Assembly: GCF_029960645.1 (NCBI RefSeq)
Contig: NZ_JASBQY010000015.1
Coordinates: forward strand, 1-64,000
Direction of reading: 5' to 3'
From: Arthrobacter sp. AL12
Lineage (GTDB): Bacteria > Actinomycetota > Actinomycetes > Actinomycetales > Micrococcaceae
DNA length: 64,000 bases
In this document: piece after piece, positions 1-9,800 of the stretch
Layout of the letters: each line of letters starts with the position of its first letter
Position numbering within the stretch: position 1 is the stretch's first letter
Notes under the pieces: model-generated
What the model saw: only the letters and a program-made list of their open reading frames with translations
Database searches by the model: none
What the model was told of the DNA's origin: nothing
Translations under genes and position numbers: made by a program

Positions 1-72
1 ACGGACGCCGCGACAGCCGCCAGGGCCGCCCTGCTCCCCGCACTCCACACCGTGCCTTCCATACCCCCATGA
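1..72 (+). CDS. Possible 3' end of an upstream gene (partial)
   Basis: One reading frame is open from the first base to a TGA at 70-72 and would encode 23 Ala- and Pro-rich residues with mostly G or C in third positions, as in neighbouring genes. This is too short to identify a product. It could be the end of a gene that begins before the window, or chance. From 73 to 273 nothing else is recognisable apart from the promoter of the next gene. Confidence 0.25.
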   Translation, partial: TDAATAARAALLPALHTVPSIPP

Positions 73-261
73 CATCACGAGCCACCGACATTAAATGATG
101 AAGCCGAACGCGGTGCATCCCGACGCCGGTATGGCCGCGGCCCGTGGTAGGCCGACGCGGTCCTGCCGGTGCAAGCGTCCCGGGCGGCCCCGACGAACGT
201 CCCTTCCGCGGGACTGATTTTCTCACCCGGTGCGGATGAGTGCCTGCCGGTTGCAGCGGGC

Positions 262-267
262 CATACT
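262..267 (+). promoter_or_regulatory. -10 element of leaderless gene at 274
   Basis: CATACT is followed by exactly six bases and then the ATG at 274, which would place transcription start on the start codon. No Shine-Dalgarno sequence is needed or seen. Confidence 0.5.
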
Positions 268-273
268 GGGAAA

Positions 274-2304
274 ATGCCGACGAGCGATACCCGCACCCGC
301 GGCGTCCGAGTAACCGACCTGGCCAGGCTGGGCCTTGCCTGGGCGGCCTCGACGGCAGCCCTCATCATTACCGGCGCGCTGCTCCCGGGGTTCTCTGCAT
401 CCAGTTGGTGGGACTACGCCGCCGTGGCAGCGGTGGCCGGCATCGTCGGTCTGATTCTCCGTCCCGCGCTGGTGGAGATTTCGGCCCGGGTGGGCTGGCT
501 GGCGGTGCTTCTTACCGCTGTTGTCGGTCAAGCCCTCATCATGTACGTCGCCATCCGTCTGGTGCCGGGCATCGAGTCGACGGGGTGGACCGCCCTTGCT
601 GCAACCTGGATCAGTGCCGTCGTGGCCACCCTGATCTCGTGGGCCACCACGGCCGGTACCGATGACGGCCTGATCACCTCCCTGGCCAGCAGGGCACGCC
701 GGCAGGTCACCGTCACCGACCCGGAAGTTGACGGCGTCCTGTTCGTGCAGCTCGACGGTGTCCCGTTCCCGGTGCTGCAATGGGCAGTCCAGTCCGGGGC
801 GGTACCGCATATCCGGCGCTGGCTGTCCTCGGGGGACTACAGTTACCGCGAATGGACTCCGCAGCTCCCATGCACCACCCCAGCCAGCCAGATGGGTATT
901 CTGCATGGCACGATTGACGGGATCCCCGCCTTCCGGTGGTACGACCGGGAACTCAAACAGGTCCTGGTCGCCAACCGTCCCGCGGACGCCCGGGTAATCG
1001 AGGAAAGGCACAGCACCGGCCAGGGCCTGCTGTTCGATGACGGGGTCTCCATTTCGAACCTGTTCACCGGCGACGCGCCACGATCGCTCTTGACGATGAG
1101 TCGGATTGAGGTCCGGCGCGGATCCACTCAGACGCGCCGTGCGTTCGCCTGGTTCTTCACTTCACCGAACGGGTTCATGCGCAGCTTCACGCGGACCGTC
1201 GGCGAGGTCATTAAGGAGCGGTGGCAGGCCCGACGACAAGTCAAGCGTGACTTTGACCCCCGAGTGCACCGGGACTGGACCTTCGCCCTGCTGCGCGCCG
1301 TGACCAACAGTCTCCTGCGCGACCTGAACACGGCCCTGGTCGCCGAGGAACTGCGGCGTGGCACGAAGTGCATCTATGTCGACTACGTGGACTACGACGA
1401 GATCGCCCACCACGCAGGCGTCTTCCGGCCTGAGTCACTCGCCTCCCTGGATGGCCTGGACCGCACGCTGGGGTCCCTGGCCCGGCTCGCCGGTTCCGCT
1501 CCCCGCCGCTACCGGCTAGTCGTGCTCTCGGACCACGGCCAATCCCAGGGCACTCCATTCGCTGACCGGTACGGCCAGGCGCTCGGTGATCTGTGTGCCG
1601 AACTCATGGAGGAACACGTACAGACTGTGGACGCGTCCGTCGAAGGGCTGGGGCGGGCCGACTCGATCGCAGGCGACATCGCGGCCGGGGGGATGACCGG
1701 GAAGCTCGCCGCCCGCGCCAACGGGGGGCTGACCAAGGCGCAGCAGACATCGGATCCCGGCAAGGCCGAGGAGCCTGTGGTCGTGCTGGGCTCCGGCAAC
1801 CTGGGCCTGGTCTACGTGCGGGGTGACCGGCGCTGGACGCTGGAGGCGCTCAAGAGGGAGTGGCCGGCACTTGTCCCCGGCCTTGTGGGCCATCCCGGCG
1901 TCGGGTTCGTCGCCGGCATCGATGAAGACGGCCGGGAATGGGCGATCGGGAGCGGCGGGCGCGTCAATATCTCTAGCGGCGACGTGGAGGGCACCGACCC
2001 GTTGACCGGCTTCGGTTCCCACGCGGCGCGGGTGCTCCGGCGTGCCCTGCAGGACCCCAAGGCGCCGGATCTCTACGTCAACAGCATGGTCGATCCGGTA
2101 ACCAACGACGTCGCGGCGTTCGAGGGCCTCGTCGGATCGCACGGGGGCCTCGGCGGCTGGCAGGACCGCGCCATGCTGCTCGGTCCGGCAGACCTGATGG
2201 CGGGGTTGCCCGAGCGAATCGAGGGGGCCGATGAACTCCACCGGGTGCTGGTGGGGATGCTCGAGGCCTGTGGCCAGCGCGCCACGGCGGCGTTCCCGCG
2301 TTGA
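274..2304 (+). CDS. Membrane-anchored type I phosphodiesterase / alkaline-phosphatase-superfamily protein
   Basis: The 676-residue product has about four hydrophobic segments in residues 10-125, of the kind annotated as a phage-holin-like module. A metal-dependent phosphodiesterase domain follows. Visible motifs are the first metal-binding Asp (FVQLDGVP), a TTPASQ segment with the likely Thr nucleophile, a VDYDEIAHHAG segment and a SDHGQSQG metal site. The family hydrolyses phosphodiester or pyrophosphate bonds; the substrate here is unknown, and which side of the membrane the domain faces was not determined. The ATG at 274 is preferred over the upstream in-frame ATG at 169 because the hydrophobic region begins soon after it and a -10 element lies at leaderless spacing. 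The stop codon lies in the first copy of a short tandem repeat. Confidence 0.8.
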   Translation: MPTSDTRTRGVRVTDLARLGLAWAASTAALIITGALLPGFSASSWWDYAAVAAVAGIVGLILRPALVEISARVGWLAVLLTAVVGQALIMYVAIRLVPGIESTGWTALAATWISAVVATLISWATTAGTDDGLITSLASRARRQVTVTDPEVDGVLFVQLDGVPFPVLQWAVQSGAVPHIRRWLSSGDYSYREWTPQLPCTTPASQMGILHGTIDGIPAFRWYDRELKQVLVANRPADARVIEERHSTGQGLLFDDGVSISNLFTGDAPRSLLTMSRIEVRRGSTQTRRAFAWFFTSPNGFMRSFTRTVGEVIKERWQARRQVKRDFDPRVHRDWTFALLRAVTNSLLRDLNTALVAEELRRGTKCIYVDYVDYDEIAHHAGVFRPESLASLDGLDRTLGSLARLAGSAPRRYRLVVLSDHGQSQGTPFADRYGQALGDLCAELMEEHVQTVDASVEGLGRADSIAGDIAAGGMTGKLAARANGGLTKAQQTSDPGKAEEPVVVLGSGNLGLVYVRGDRRWTLEALKREWPALVPGLVGHPGVGFVAGIDEDGREWAIGSGGRVNISSGDVEGTDPLTGFGSHAARVLRRALQDPKAPDLYVNSMVDPVTNDVAAFEGLVGSHGGLGGWQDRAMLLGPADLMAGLPERIEGADELHRVLVGMLEACGQRATAAFPR

Positions 2305-2382
2305 GTGACCGGACCAGTTGAGTGACCGGAGCGTTGAGTGACCGGAGCGTTGAGTGACCGGACCAGTTGAGTGGCCGGAGCA
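2301..2382. repeat. Five-copy 16-17 bp tandem repeat over a stop codon
   Basis: Copies start at 2301, 2318, 2334, 2350 and 2367. Each begins TTGAGTGACCGGA (TTGAGTGGCCGGA in the last) and ends in either CCAG or GCG. The first copy contains the TGA stop of the preceding gene, so the repeat grew from or into the 3' end of a gene. Frame stops recur in every copy, so loss of one stop would add only a few residues. Confidence 0.85.
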
Positions 2383-2423
2383 CTGCGGTGGGCCAGGCCC
2401 GCAGGCCCGGCACGGGCCCCGGA

Positions 2424-3182
2424 TCACCCAGGCGCGACCCATGACTGGCCAGGGGATAGGACGACGGCCGTGCAGCCGGGAGCTTGCTCCGCCACCGCGT
2501 CCGCAAACCGGTGCCCGGGCAGCTCGAGCCAGCTCCGGGCAAAGTGTGTGACGAAGGGCGGGTGCAGCGTTCCCCAGTGCACCGGCAGGGCGAACCGTGC
2601 GCCGCTCAGTGCGACGGCGCGGGCGGCGGTCTCGGGGTTCAGGTGCCCCGCCGAGAGCCTCGGCCCCCACCCCCAGACCGGCACCACGGCGACATCGATG
2701 GGCCCGCCGGCCAGGGCAGGGATCCCGGCCATTTCCGGGAAAAGCCCCGTGTCACCCGCGATCCAGACGGTGCCCGACGGACTGCGAACCAGCTGGCCGT
2801 GGGCGTCGTTGGGCCGGTGCGGCATCGGGCGGTGACGATGCTCCGCCGGTACCTGCCGTATCTCGACGCCGCGGCCTGCCGGGGTCCAGCCTTCGCCCAG
2901 GGGGACTGTGTTCAGGAATCTGCGGCGGCGCAACCAGGCGACGTTCGCCGGCGCACTCATCAGGGCAGCTCCGGGCAGCATACGGAGGGAGCGCAGCTCG
3001 GCGTGGTCATGGTGGAGGTGGGAGAGGAGCACGACGTCGGGCCGGTTCCACGACGCCGGGTCCGGTCGGGGTGCCAGACGCCGCAGCAGGCCGGCATGAG
3101 GACGAAGCAGGGGATCGGTCAGGACCCGGACCCCGTCAAGGTCCAGGACCACCGAGGAGTGGCCCAGCCAGGTGAGTCTCAT
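2424..3182 (-). CDS. MBL-fold metal-dependent hydrolase (UlaG/YcfJ-like)
   Basis: The 252-residue product belongs to the metallo-beta-lactamase fold. The zinc motif HLHHDH lies near residue 60, further metal ligands follow in an AGDTGLF segment, and HWGT lies near the C terminus. The family includes L-ascorbate-6-phosphate lactonase-like and NAPE-PLD-like hydrolases; the substrate cannot be read from sequence. The ATG at 3182 is chosen because the MRLTWLGHS beta strand that opens the fold starts there, while the upstream extension has no homology-like character. The gene begins 13 bases after the stop of the carboxymuconolactone decarboxylase-like gene, so the two are probably cotranscribed. 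Confidence 0.85.
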   Translation of the reverse strand: MRLTWLGHSSVVLDLDGVRVLTDPLLRPHAGLLRRLAPRPDPASWNRPDVVLLSHLHHDHAELRSLRMLPGAALMSAPANVAWLRRRRFLNTVPLGEGWTPAGRGVEIRQVPAEHRHRPMPHRPNDAHGQLVRSPSGTVWIAGDTGLFPEMAGIPALAGGPIDVAVVPVWGWGPRLSAGHLNPETAARAVALSGARFALPVHWGTLHPPFVTHFARSWLELPGHRFADAVAEQAPGCTAVVLSPGQSWVAPG

Positions 3183-3195
3183 GCCGGGGCCTGCG

Positions 3196-3513
3196 TTACT
3201 CCGTCTCTTCCTCCATGACGGCGATCGCGAAACCCAGCGCTTCGGTGATGTTGATCGCCGCCGACATCGTCCGGGCCGTTCCGATGATGGGGGCCACGGC
3301 GACGAGCACGTTCTGCACATCCTTGGCCGTAACCCCCGACTCGATCGCAGGGCCAACATGGGCAAGGTAGGAGACGGGCCGGGCATCGACGGCGGCCAGG
3401 GCAGCGATACGAATCATAAGCAGCGCGTCGGCCGGCAGGTCGGAGCGTCCCAGTGCGGCGTCAGTAATGGCGCCGATGGTCTCCAGAACCGGGTTCTCAC
3501 TCTGAGTGGACAT
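3196..3513 (-). CDS. Carboxymuconolactone decarboxylase family protein
   Basis: The 105-residue protein is all-alpha and resembles the CMD/AhpD family, but it lacks the CxxC pair of AhpD-like peroxidases, so a redox role is not supported. The closest match by eye is the short subgroup annotated simply as CMD-family protein. The start is set by GAAGGAG seven bases before the ATG. It precedes the MBL-fold gene with a 13-base gap, probably as a two-gene operon. Function unknown. Confidence 0.8.
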   Translation of the reverse strand: MSTQSENPVLETIGAITDAALGRSDLPADALLMIRIAALAAVDARPVSYLAHVGPAIESGVTAKDVQNVLVAVAPIIGTARTMSAAINITEALGFAIAVMEEETE

Positions 3514-3620
3514 GGTCGAACTCCTTCACATGGGTAGCCATGACAGCCCCAGGGTGGGGCTGTCGATCGTGCAGAGCATTGAACGCGCACCGGATACCGG
3601 GGCGCAGTCCGTCGACCGGG

Positions 3621-4016
3621 TCAGGCCATGGCCTTTGCCTTGAGGGACTCATACTCCGTCTGGCTGATGGCTCCGGAGTCCAGCAGGGCCTTGGCATCGG
3701 CGATCTGGCTGGCCGGGCTGGCTGACTTGCCTGCGACCTGCTGGATGTAATCCTGCTGGGCGGCCTGTTGATCGGCCACGGCGGCCATTTGCCGCTCGGT
3801 CATGCTGCGGCCGCGCGCGATCAGGTAGATGAGGGCGCCAAGCCAGGGCACGAAGACGAGCAGTACTACCCAGCCGGCTTTACCCCAGCCGCTGAGCGAT
3901 CGGTCGCCGAACAAGTCAAACAGGCAGCGGAACCACACCATCAGGGCCGCGATCCAGATGAAGAACCAGAAACTCCACAGCAGGATGTCCCAGAAGTCAG
4001 TCGAAATTGAGCCCAT
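3621..4016 (-). CDS. Membrane protein with PLDc_N-like region and C-terminal SHOCT domain
   Basis: The 131-residue protein has two hydrophobic helices (about residues 10-32 and 48-68) with a Trp/Phe-rich PLDc_N-like pattern, a charged Gln/Ala-rich helix, and a C-terminal SHOCT motif (about 100-130: IADAKALLDSGAISQTEYE). SHOCT is a short helical hairpin found at protein termini and thought to mediate oligomerisation. GGAGGAG five bases upstream selects the ATG at 4016 over an in-frame ATG 51 bases further up. No partner is evident nearby. Confidence 0.85.
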   Translation of the reverse strand: MGSISTDFWDILLWSFWFFIWIAALMVWFRCLFDLFGDRSLSGWGKAGWVVLLVFVPWLGALIYLIARGRSMTERQMAAVADQQAAQQDYIQQVAGKSASPASQIADAKALLDSGAISQTEYESLKAKAMA

Positions 4017-4253
4017 GGCTACTCCTCCACTAGTGTCCGCCGGTGTCTGGCCCATCGCTTCGCGCACGAATCCGGCCGCAATGGCGGAACATCTGCCGGG
4101 GCCCGATGCAGGCCCTCAATGGCCAGCCTGCCCGGACGGGCGGAACACCGCATCGTTCGTCAAGGATGAGGTGGCCCCGAAAACCGCAGCGGCGGCGCGC
4201 AGCGGCCGGAACGATCGGCCCGCGACTGTGGAAGATAGGCCCGCAGCGGCTGG

Positions 4254-5219
4254 CTAGAAGGAGTGCTCCGGGCCGGGGAACTGGCCGGAGCGCACGTCCT
4301 CGCCGTAGGCCTTCGCGGCGTCGCTGAGGGAGGCGCGCAGGTCCGCATACTGCTTGACGAATTTGGCCATCCTGCCGCCCCGCAGTCCCGCCATGTCCTG
4401 CCACACGAGCACCTGGCCGGTGGTCGCGTTGCCGGCGCCGATGCCGATGGTGGGGACGTCGACGGCGGCGTCCACGGCAGCCGCCGTTGACGCCGGCACC
4501 ATTTCCATCAGGACGCAGAACGCGCCGGCGTCGGTGAGGGCGACGGCGTCTTCGATGAGCCGCTGGGCGTCATCGCCGCGGCCCTGCACCCGGTAGCCGC
4601 CCAGGGCGTGCTCGCTTTGCGGGGTGAAACCGATATGCGCCATCACCGGAATGCCGGCCTGGACCATGGCCCGGACGGTTTCGGCATAGAACTTCCCACC
4701 CTCGATTTTGACCGCGTGGGCGAGTCCTTCCTTGAGGAACCGGACGCCGGTGGCCACCGCCTGCTGGGCGGAGACCTCGTAGCTGCCAAAGGGAAGGTCA
4801 GCCACCACGAGGGCGCGTTTGGCAGAGCGGGTGACGGCGCGGCACAGGGGGAGCAACTCATCGACGGTGACGGGCAGGCTGGTTTCGTTGCCGAAGACAT
4901 TGTTGGATGCTGAGTCGCCCACGAGGAGGACCTCGATGCCGGCCTGGTCGAAGATTTCTGCCGTGTACTGGTCGTACGCGGTCAGCATGGCAAAGCGCTC
5001 ACCGTTGAGCTTGGCCTGGCGCAGGTGGTGGGTGCGGATCTTCGCCACCGGCTTCCGGGCGCCCGCCTCCTGGCCCGCCGTCGGGTCCGGCGCCGCAGCC
5101 GGGGACGTTTCCGCTGCGGCCGCCGCGGCGGCGGCCGTGCCCGCGGGAGCCGGGCCGTTGCCGTAGGGGGCGGCGAGTTCTGCGGGCATGCTGGAATCGG
5201 GGCTTGTGCTTGAGGCCAT
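4254..5219 (-). CDS. panB: 3-methyl-2-oxobutanoate hydroxymethyltransferase
   Basis: PanB transfers a hydroxymethyl group from 5,10-methylene-tetrahydrofolate to 2-oxoisovalerate to give ketopantoate, the first committed step of pantothenate and CoA synthesis in the cytoplasm. The 321 residues contain the family signatures [17 protein letters not shown], the metal-site VGDSASN segment, KIEGG and a GIGAG motif. About 55 Ala/Pro-rich residues precede the barrel; they are not part of the conserved fold. A -10-like TACGCT lies six bases before the ATG, so the start at 5219 is supported as leaderless and the extension is probably translated. panC and panD are not in the window. Confidence 0.95.
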   Translation of the reverse strand: MASSTSPDSSMPAELAAPYGNGPAPAGTAAAAAAAAETSPAAAPDPTAGQEAGARKPVAKIRTHHLRQAKLNGERFAMLTAYDQYTAEIFDQAGIEVLLVGDSASNNVFGNETSLPVTVDELLPLCRAVTRSAKRALVVADLPFGSYEVSAQQAVATGVRFLKEGLAHAVKIEGGKFYAETVRAMVQAGIPVMAHIGFTPQSEHALGGYRVQGRGDDAQRLIEDAVALTDAGAFCVLMEMVPASTAAAVDAAVDVPTIGIGAGNATTGQVLVWQDMAGLRGGRMAKFVKQYADLRASLSDAAKAYGEDVRSGQFPGPEHSF

Positions 5220-5225
5220 GGCACG

Positions 5226-5231
5226 AGCGTA
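5226..5231 (-). promoter_or_regulatory. -10 element of leaderless panB
   Basis: On the minus strand TACGCT, then six bases, then the panB ATG. No Shine-Dalgarno sequence lies in between. Confidence 0.5.
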
Positions 5232-5483
5232 GTGCGATACCGCGCGTCCTAGCTACCGGGCTCCAGCCCGTGGGCGCGTGAGTCACGTCACACGGCCCCC
5301 GGGAGAACGACCCGGGGACCCGTGTGGAGCGTCGAATTCTGGGTTCCGCGGGTTAACGCTGTGTTACGCGGGGCAGCTGCGCCAGCAATCGGTGGCGATG
5401 ATTAGTAAAGTGAACGGTGAGCAGCTGCTGGACCCATGCACGACGGGCCTGGGGCACGGACGAAGAACCGGAAAGAGGCCAGT

Positions 5484-6824
5484 ATGGACCGCCAGCAAGA
5501 GTTTGTCCTGCGGACGATCGAAGAGCGCGACGTGCGGTTCGTGCGGCTGTGGTTCACCGACGTCGTGGGATCGCTGAAGTCCGTGGCGCTGGCCCCGGCA
5601 GAAGTGGAAGGGGCGTTCGAGGAGGGTCTGGGTTTTGACGGCTCCTCCATCGAGGGCCTCGCCCGTGTTTTCGAGTCCGACATGCTGGCCCAGCCGGACC
5701 CCGCCACCTTCCAGATCCTGCCGTGGCGCGGCGAGACCGAGGCGACGTCCCGGATGTTCTGCGACATCCTGACTCCCGACGGCGAACCCTCCGCCGCTGA
5801 TCCGCGCAACGTCCTCAAGCGCAACCTGGCCAAGGCCGCGGACATGGGCTTCACCTGTTACACCCACCCCGAGATCGAGTTCTACCTGCTCAAGTCCCAG
5901 CAGCCGGGCCCGGACGGCGCCCCCGTCCCCGTGGACGAGGGCGGCTACTTCGACCACGTACCGGGTGGTGTGGCGCAGGACTTCCGCCGCACGGCCGTGA
6001 CCATGCTGGAATCGGTCGGCATCTCCGTCGAGTTCAGCCACCACGAGGCCGGCCCCGGCCAGAACGAGATCGACCTGCGCTACGCGGATGCCCTGCAGAC
6101 CGCGGACAACATCATGACGTTCCGCACTGTGATCAAGGAAGTCGCGCTCCAGCAGGGCACGTACGCCACGTTCATGCCGAAACCGTTCACGGCCCACCCG
6201 GGTTCCGGCATGCACACCCACTTCTCGCTCTTCGAGGGCGACACGAATGCCTTCTACGAGGCCGGCGCGGAGTTCCAGCTGTCCGAGACGGCCCGGCAGT
6301 TCATCGCCGGCATCCTCAAGCACGCCCCGGAATTCACTGCGGTCACCAACCAGTTCGTGAACTCCTACAAGCGCCTCTGGGGCGGCGGCGAAGCACCCAG
6401 CTACCTCAGCTGGGGCCACAACAACCGCTCCGCCCTGGTCCGTGTCCCGCTGTACAAGCCCGGCAAGGGACAATCCGCGCGGATCGAGTACCGCGGCATC
6501 GACTCGGCAGCCAACCCCTACCTCGCCTACGCCGTGCTGCTGGGCGCCGGGCTCAAGGGCATCGAGGAGGGCTACCAACTGCCCGCCGCCGCCGAGGACG
6601 ACATCTGGTCGCTGAGCTCGGCCGAGCGCCGTGCGATGGGCCACGACCCGCTCCCGGCCAGCCTGCACGACGCCATCCGCTCGATGGAGGACTCCGAACT
6701 TATGCCGCAGATCCTCGGTGAGCAGGTGTTCGAGCACTTCCTGCGCAACAAGCGTGCCGAGTGGCAGGACTACCGCCTCCAGGTCACGCCCTACGAGCTG
6801 CAGCGCAACCTCGGCATCCTTTAG
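5484..6824 (+). CDS. glnA2: Type I glutamine synthetase, GlnA2 group
   Basis: The 446-residue product has the GS N-terminal beta-grasp, the GFDGSSIEG latch, the metal ligand region PEIEFYLL, the NEIDLRYADAL and KPF..HPGSGMHTHFSL segments, and the Arg-rich EYRGIDSAANPYLAYA end. GS joins ammonia to glutamate using ATP. At the place where adenylylated enzymes carry the NLYDLP tyrosine, this protein reads DDIWSLS, so it lacks the GlnE target Tyr and probably escapes adenylylation, as known for GlnA2 of mycobacteria. GAAAGAGG five bases before the ATG at 5484 excludes the upstream in-frame ATG. The glnE gene follows after nine bases. Confidence 0.93.
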   Translation: MDRQQEFVLRTIEERDVRFVRLWFTDVVGSLKSVALAPAEVEGAFEEGLGFDGSSIEGLARVFESDMLAQPDPATFQILPWRGETEATSRMFCDILTPDGEPSAADPRNVLKRNLAKAADMGFTCYTHPEIEFYLLKSQQPGPDGAPVPVDEGGYFDHVPGGVAQDFRRTAVTMLESVGISVEFSHHEAGPGQNEIDLRYADALQTADNIMTFRTVIKEVALQQGTYATFMPKPFTAHPGSGMHTHFSLFEGDTNAFYEAGAEFQLSETARQFIAGILKHAPEFTAVTNQFVNSYKRLWGGGEAPSYLSWGHNNRSALVRVPLYKPGKGQSARIEYRGIDSAANPYLAYAVLLGAGLKGIEEGYQLPAAAEDDIWSLSSAERRAMGHDPLPASLHDAIRSMEDSELMPQILGEQVFEHFLRNKRAEWQDYRLQVTPYELQRNLGIL

Positions 6825-6833
6825 GCGGCCCCG

Positions 6834-9800
6834 GTGAGCCTGGCACGACGCCTCATCGCCGCCGGTTTCAGCGATCTGGAAAACGGCGAACGGTGGCTGG
6901 CCGCCCCGGAGCTGGTGGGCCTGGACCAGGACCTGCTCTTCGCCGGGCTGCAGCTGGCCGCGAACCCGGACACGGCGCTGCAGTCGCTGGTCCGGCTGAT
7001 CGAAAAGCATCCGGACCTGCGGAAGCTGGCGGTCGCGGACCCGGAACGCAGCGAACCCATGTACCGGGTGCTGGGAGCCTCGGAGGCGCTGGGTGAGTTC
7101 CTGATCCGCCACCCCGAGCATCTTGATGCCTTCGAGGTGACCGCCAGCCCGGAACCGCGCGCCGCGGACGCCGCGGAACTGCGCTCCCGGTTGCTGCGCT
7201 CTGTGCAGGCTGATCCAAAATCGGCCCGCCCGGTCGCGGCGCTGACCGGGCAGGAAGGCTACGTGGCGCTCCGCACGGAGTACCGGCGCGGCCTCGTCGA
7301 GCTCGCCGTCAAGGACCTCTGCGCCGCCGATCCGCTGGACTTCATGCCCGCCGCGGGCGCGGAGCTGGCGGATCTCGCCGGCGCCGCGATCGAAGCTGCC
7401 CTGGCTGTCTCGCGGGCCGAGGCCGTCGAGCACTTCAGCGCCACCGAGGTGGCCGACGTCGGGCTGGCCGTCATCGGCATGGGCAAGTGCGGTGCCCGCG
7501 AACTGAACTACATCTCCGACGTCGACGTCATCTACGTGATCGAGTCCGACGAGCTCGACGATTCGCGCGCCAACACGATCGGCACAGCCCTGGCCTCCGG
7601 CATTTCCCGGGCGATCATGTCCATTGGCCGCGAACCAGGGCTGTGGGAGGTCGACGCCAACCTGCGCCCGGAGGGCAAGTCCGGGCCGCTGGTCAGGACC
7701 CTTGCCTCGCATGAGAGCTACTACGCCCGCTGGGCCGAGAGCTGGGAATTCCAGGCCCTGCTCAAGGCCCGGACCATCGCCGGGGACACCGAGCTCGGCG
7801 CCCGCTACGAGGCCGCCGTCGCGCCGCTGATCTGGTCCTCCGCCGGCCGGGAAGGGTTCGTGGAGTCCGTCCGCTCGATGCGCCGCCGGGTCACCGAACA
7901 CATCCCCGCCGAGGAGGAACAGCGGCAGATCAAGCTGGGCAGGGGGGGATTGCGCGACGTCGAATTCACCGTCCAGCTGCTGCAGCTGGTGCACGGAAAG
8001 TCCGACGAGAGCCTGCGCTGCCGGGACACCACCTCGGCCATCGCCGCGTTGTCCGCGGGCGGCTACATCGGCCGCTCCGACGCCGCCGAGTTCGACCGCG
8101 ACTACCGCTACCTCCGGCTCCTCGAACACCGGATCCAGCTCTTCCAGATGCGCCGCACCCACCTCATGCCGGTCAAGGAAGCCTCGCTGCGGGCCCTCGC
8201 CAAGGCCGTGCTTGGGCCCTTCTCCAGCGAACGGCCCAAACCTGACGCCCTCGTCGCGGCCTGGCGCAAAACCAAACGCTCCGTCCGAGAGCTGCACGAA
8301 CGCATCTTCTACCGGCCGCTGCTCAACACTGCGGCGGCGCTCAGCAGCGAGGAAGCCAGGCTAAGCCCGGAAGCGGCGCAGGGGCGCCTCGCCGCCCTGG
8401 GCTATCTGGATCCGCGCGGAGCCATGCGCCACATCGAGGCCCTCACCGCCGGGGTCAGCCGCCGCGCCGCGCTCCAGCGCCAGCTCCTGCCGGTCCTGCT
8501 CGGCTGGCTCGCGGAGGGCGTGGACCCCGACGCCGGGCTGCTGGCCTTCCGGCGGGTCAGCGAAGCGCTCGGGACCACGCACTGGTATCTCGGGATGCTC
8601 CGGGACTCGACGGCGGCGGCCGAGCGGCTCTGCCACGTGCTGTCCAACTCCCGCCTGATCGCGGACCTGCTGGAAGTCTCACCAGAATCCGTGGCCTGGC
8701 TCGGCTCGGACAAGGAACTGCTGCCCTTGACCTACGAGGCGCAGTGGCTGGAGATCGTCTCGAAGATGTCCCGGCACGCGGAGCCCGAAAGCGCGATGCG
8801 CCTGATTCGGCTGATCCGGCGCCGCGAGATCCTGCGGATTGCGATCGCGGACAGCGCGGGGCTGCTGGACCAGGACCAGGTCGGTGCGGCGCTGGCCGAC
8901 ACTGACCGGGCCGCTGTCCTGGGCGCACTGCGCGTCGCGGAGAATGTGGTCACCGCCGAGGAGCCGCTCAAGACGCATGTGCTGGTGGTCGCCATGGGGC
9001 GGCAGGGCGGCCGGGAGATCGGCTACGGCTCGGATGCGGACGTCATGTACGTGCACCGCGGGCTTCCCGGAGTTCCGGAGGACGAGGCCCAGCAGCAGGC
9101 CCTGCAGATCGTCAGCAGGCTCTCCAGCCTGCTGACCCAGCCGCTGAAGCCCGCCATCCTCGCCGAGCGCGTCCTGATGGTGGACGCGGACCTTCGTCCG
9201 GAGGGCAAGAGGGGGCCGATGGTCCGGTCGCTGGAGTCCTACGCGGAGTATTACCGCCGGTGGTCGCTTGTGTGGGAGGCGCAGGCGCTGCTCCGTGCCC
9301 GCCCGATGGCCGGCGACGACCAGCTGGGCGCCGCGTTCGTGGCCCTGATCAACCCGATCCGCTACCCCGAGTCGCTCTCCGAGCAGGACGCGCGCGAGGT
9401 CCGGCGTGTCAAGGCCCGGGTGGAAGCGGAGCGGCTGCCCCGCGGCGCGGATCCGGCCCGGCACCTGAAGCTAGGCCGCGGCGGCCTGAGCGACGTCGAA
9501 TGGCTGGCCCAGCTGCTCCAGCTGCAGCACGCCGGACAGCACCCCGGGCTGCGGACCACCTCCACCGTCGAGGCGCTCGAGGCGGCCGCCGCCGCCGGGA
9601 TCCTCGACGCGGAGGACGCGGTGATCCTGCTCCGCGCCTGGCGCCTGGCGAGCCGAATCCGGTCAGCCAACGTGATCTGGACCGGGCGGGCCTCGGATGT
9701 GCTGCCATCCTCGCGCCGGGACCTGGAAGCGGTGGCCCGCTGGTGCGGCTACGGGCAGGGCAACGCCGCCGCGCTGGAGGAGGACTACCTGAGGCTCAGC

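Noticed and set aside
5364-8297. 977-codon open frame on the minus strand opposite glnA2-glnE
   Set aside because: It is antisense to two strongly conserved genes; its composition (Gly, Arg, His and Val-rich) is that of a high-GC shadow frame.
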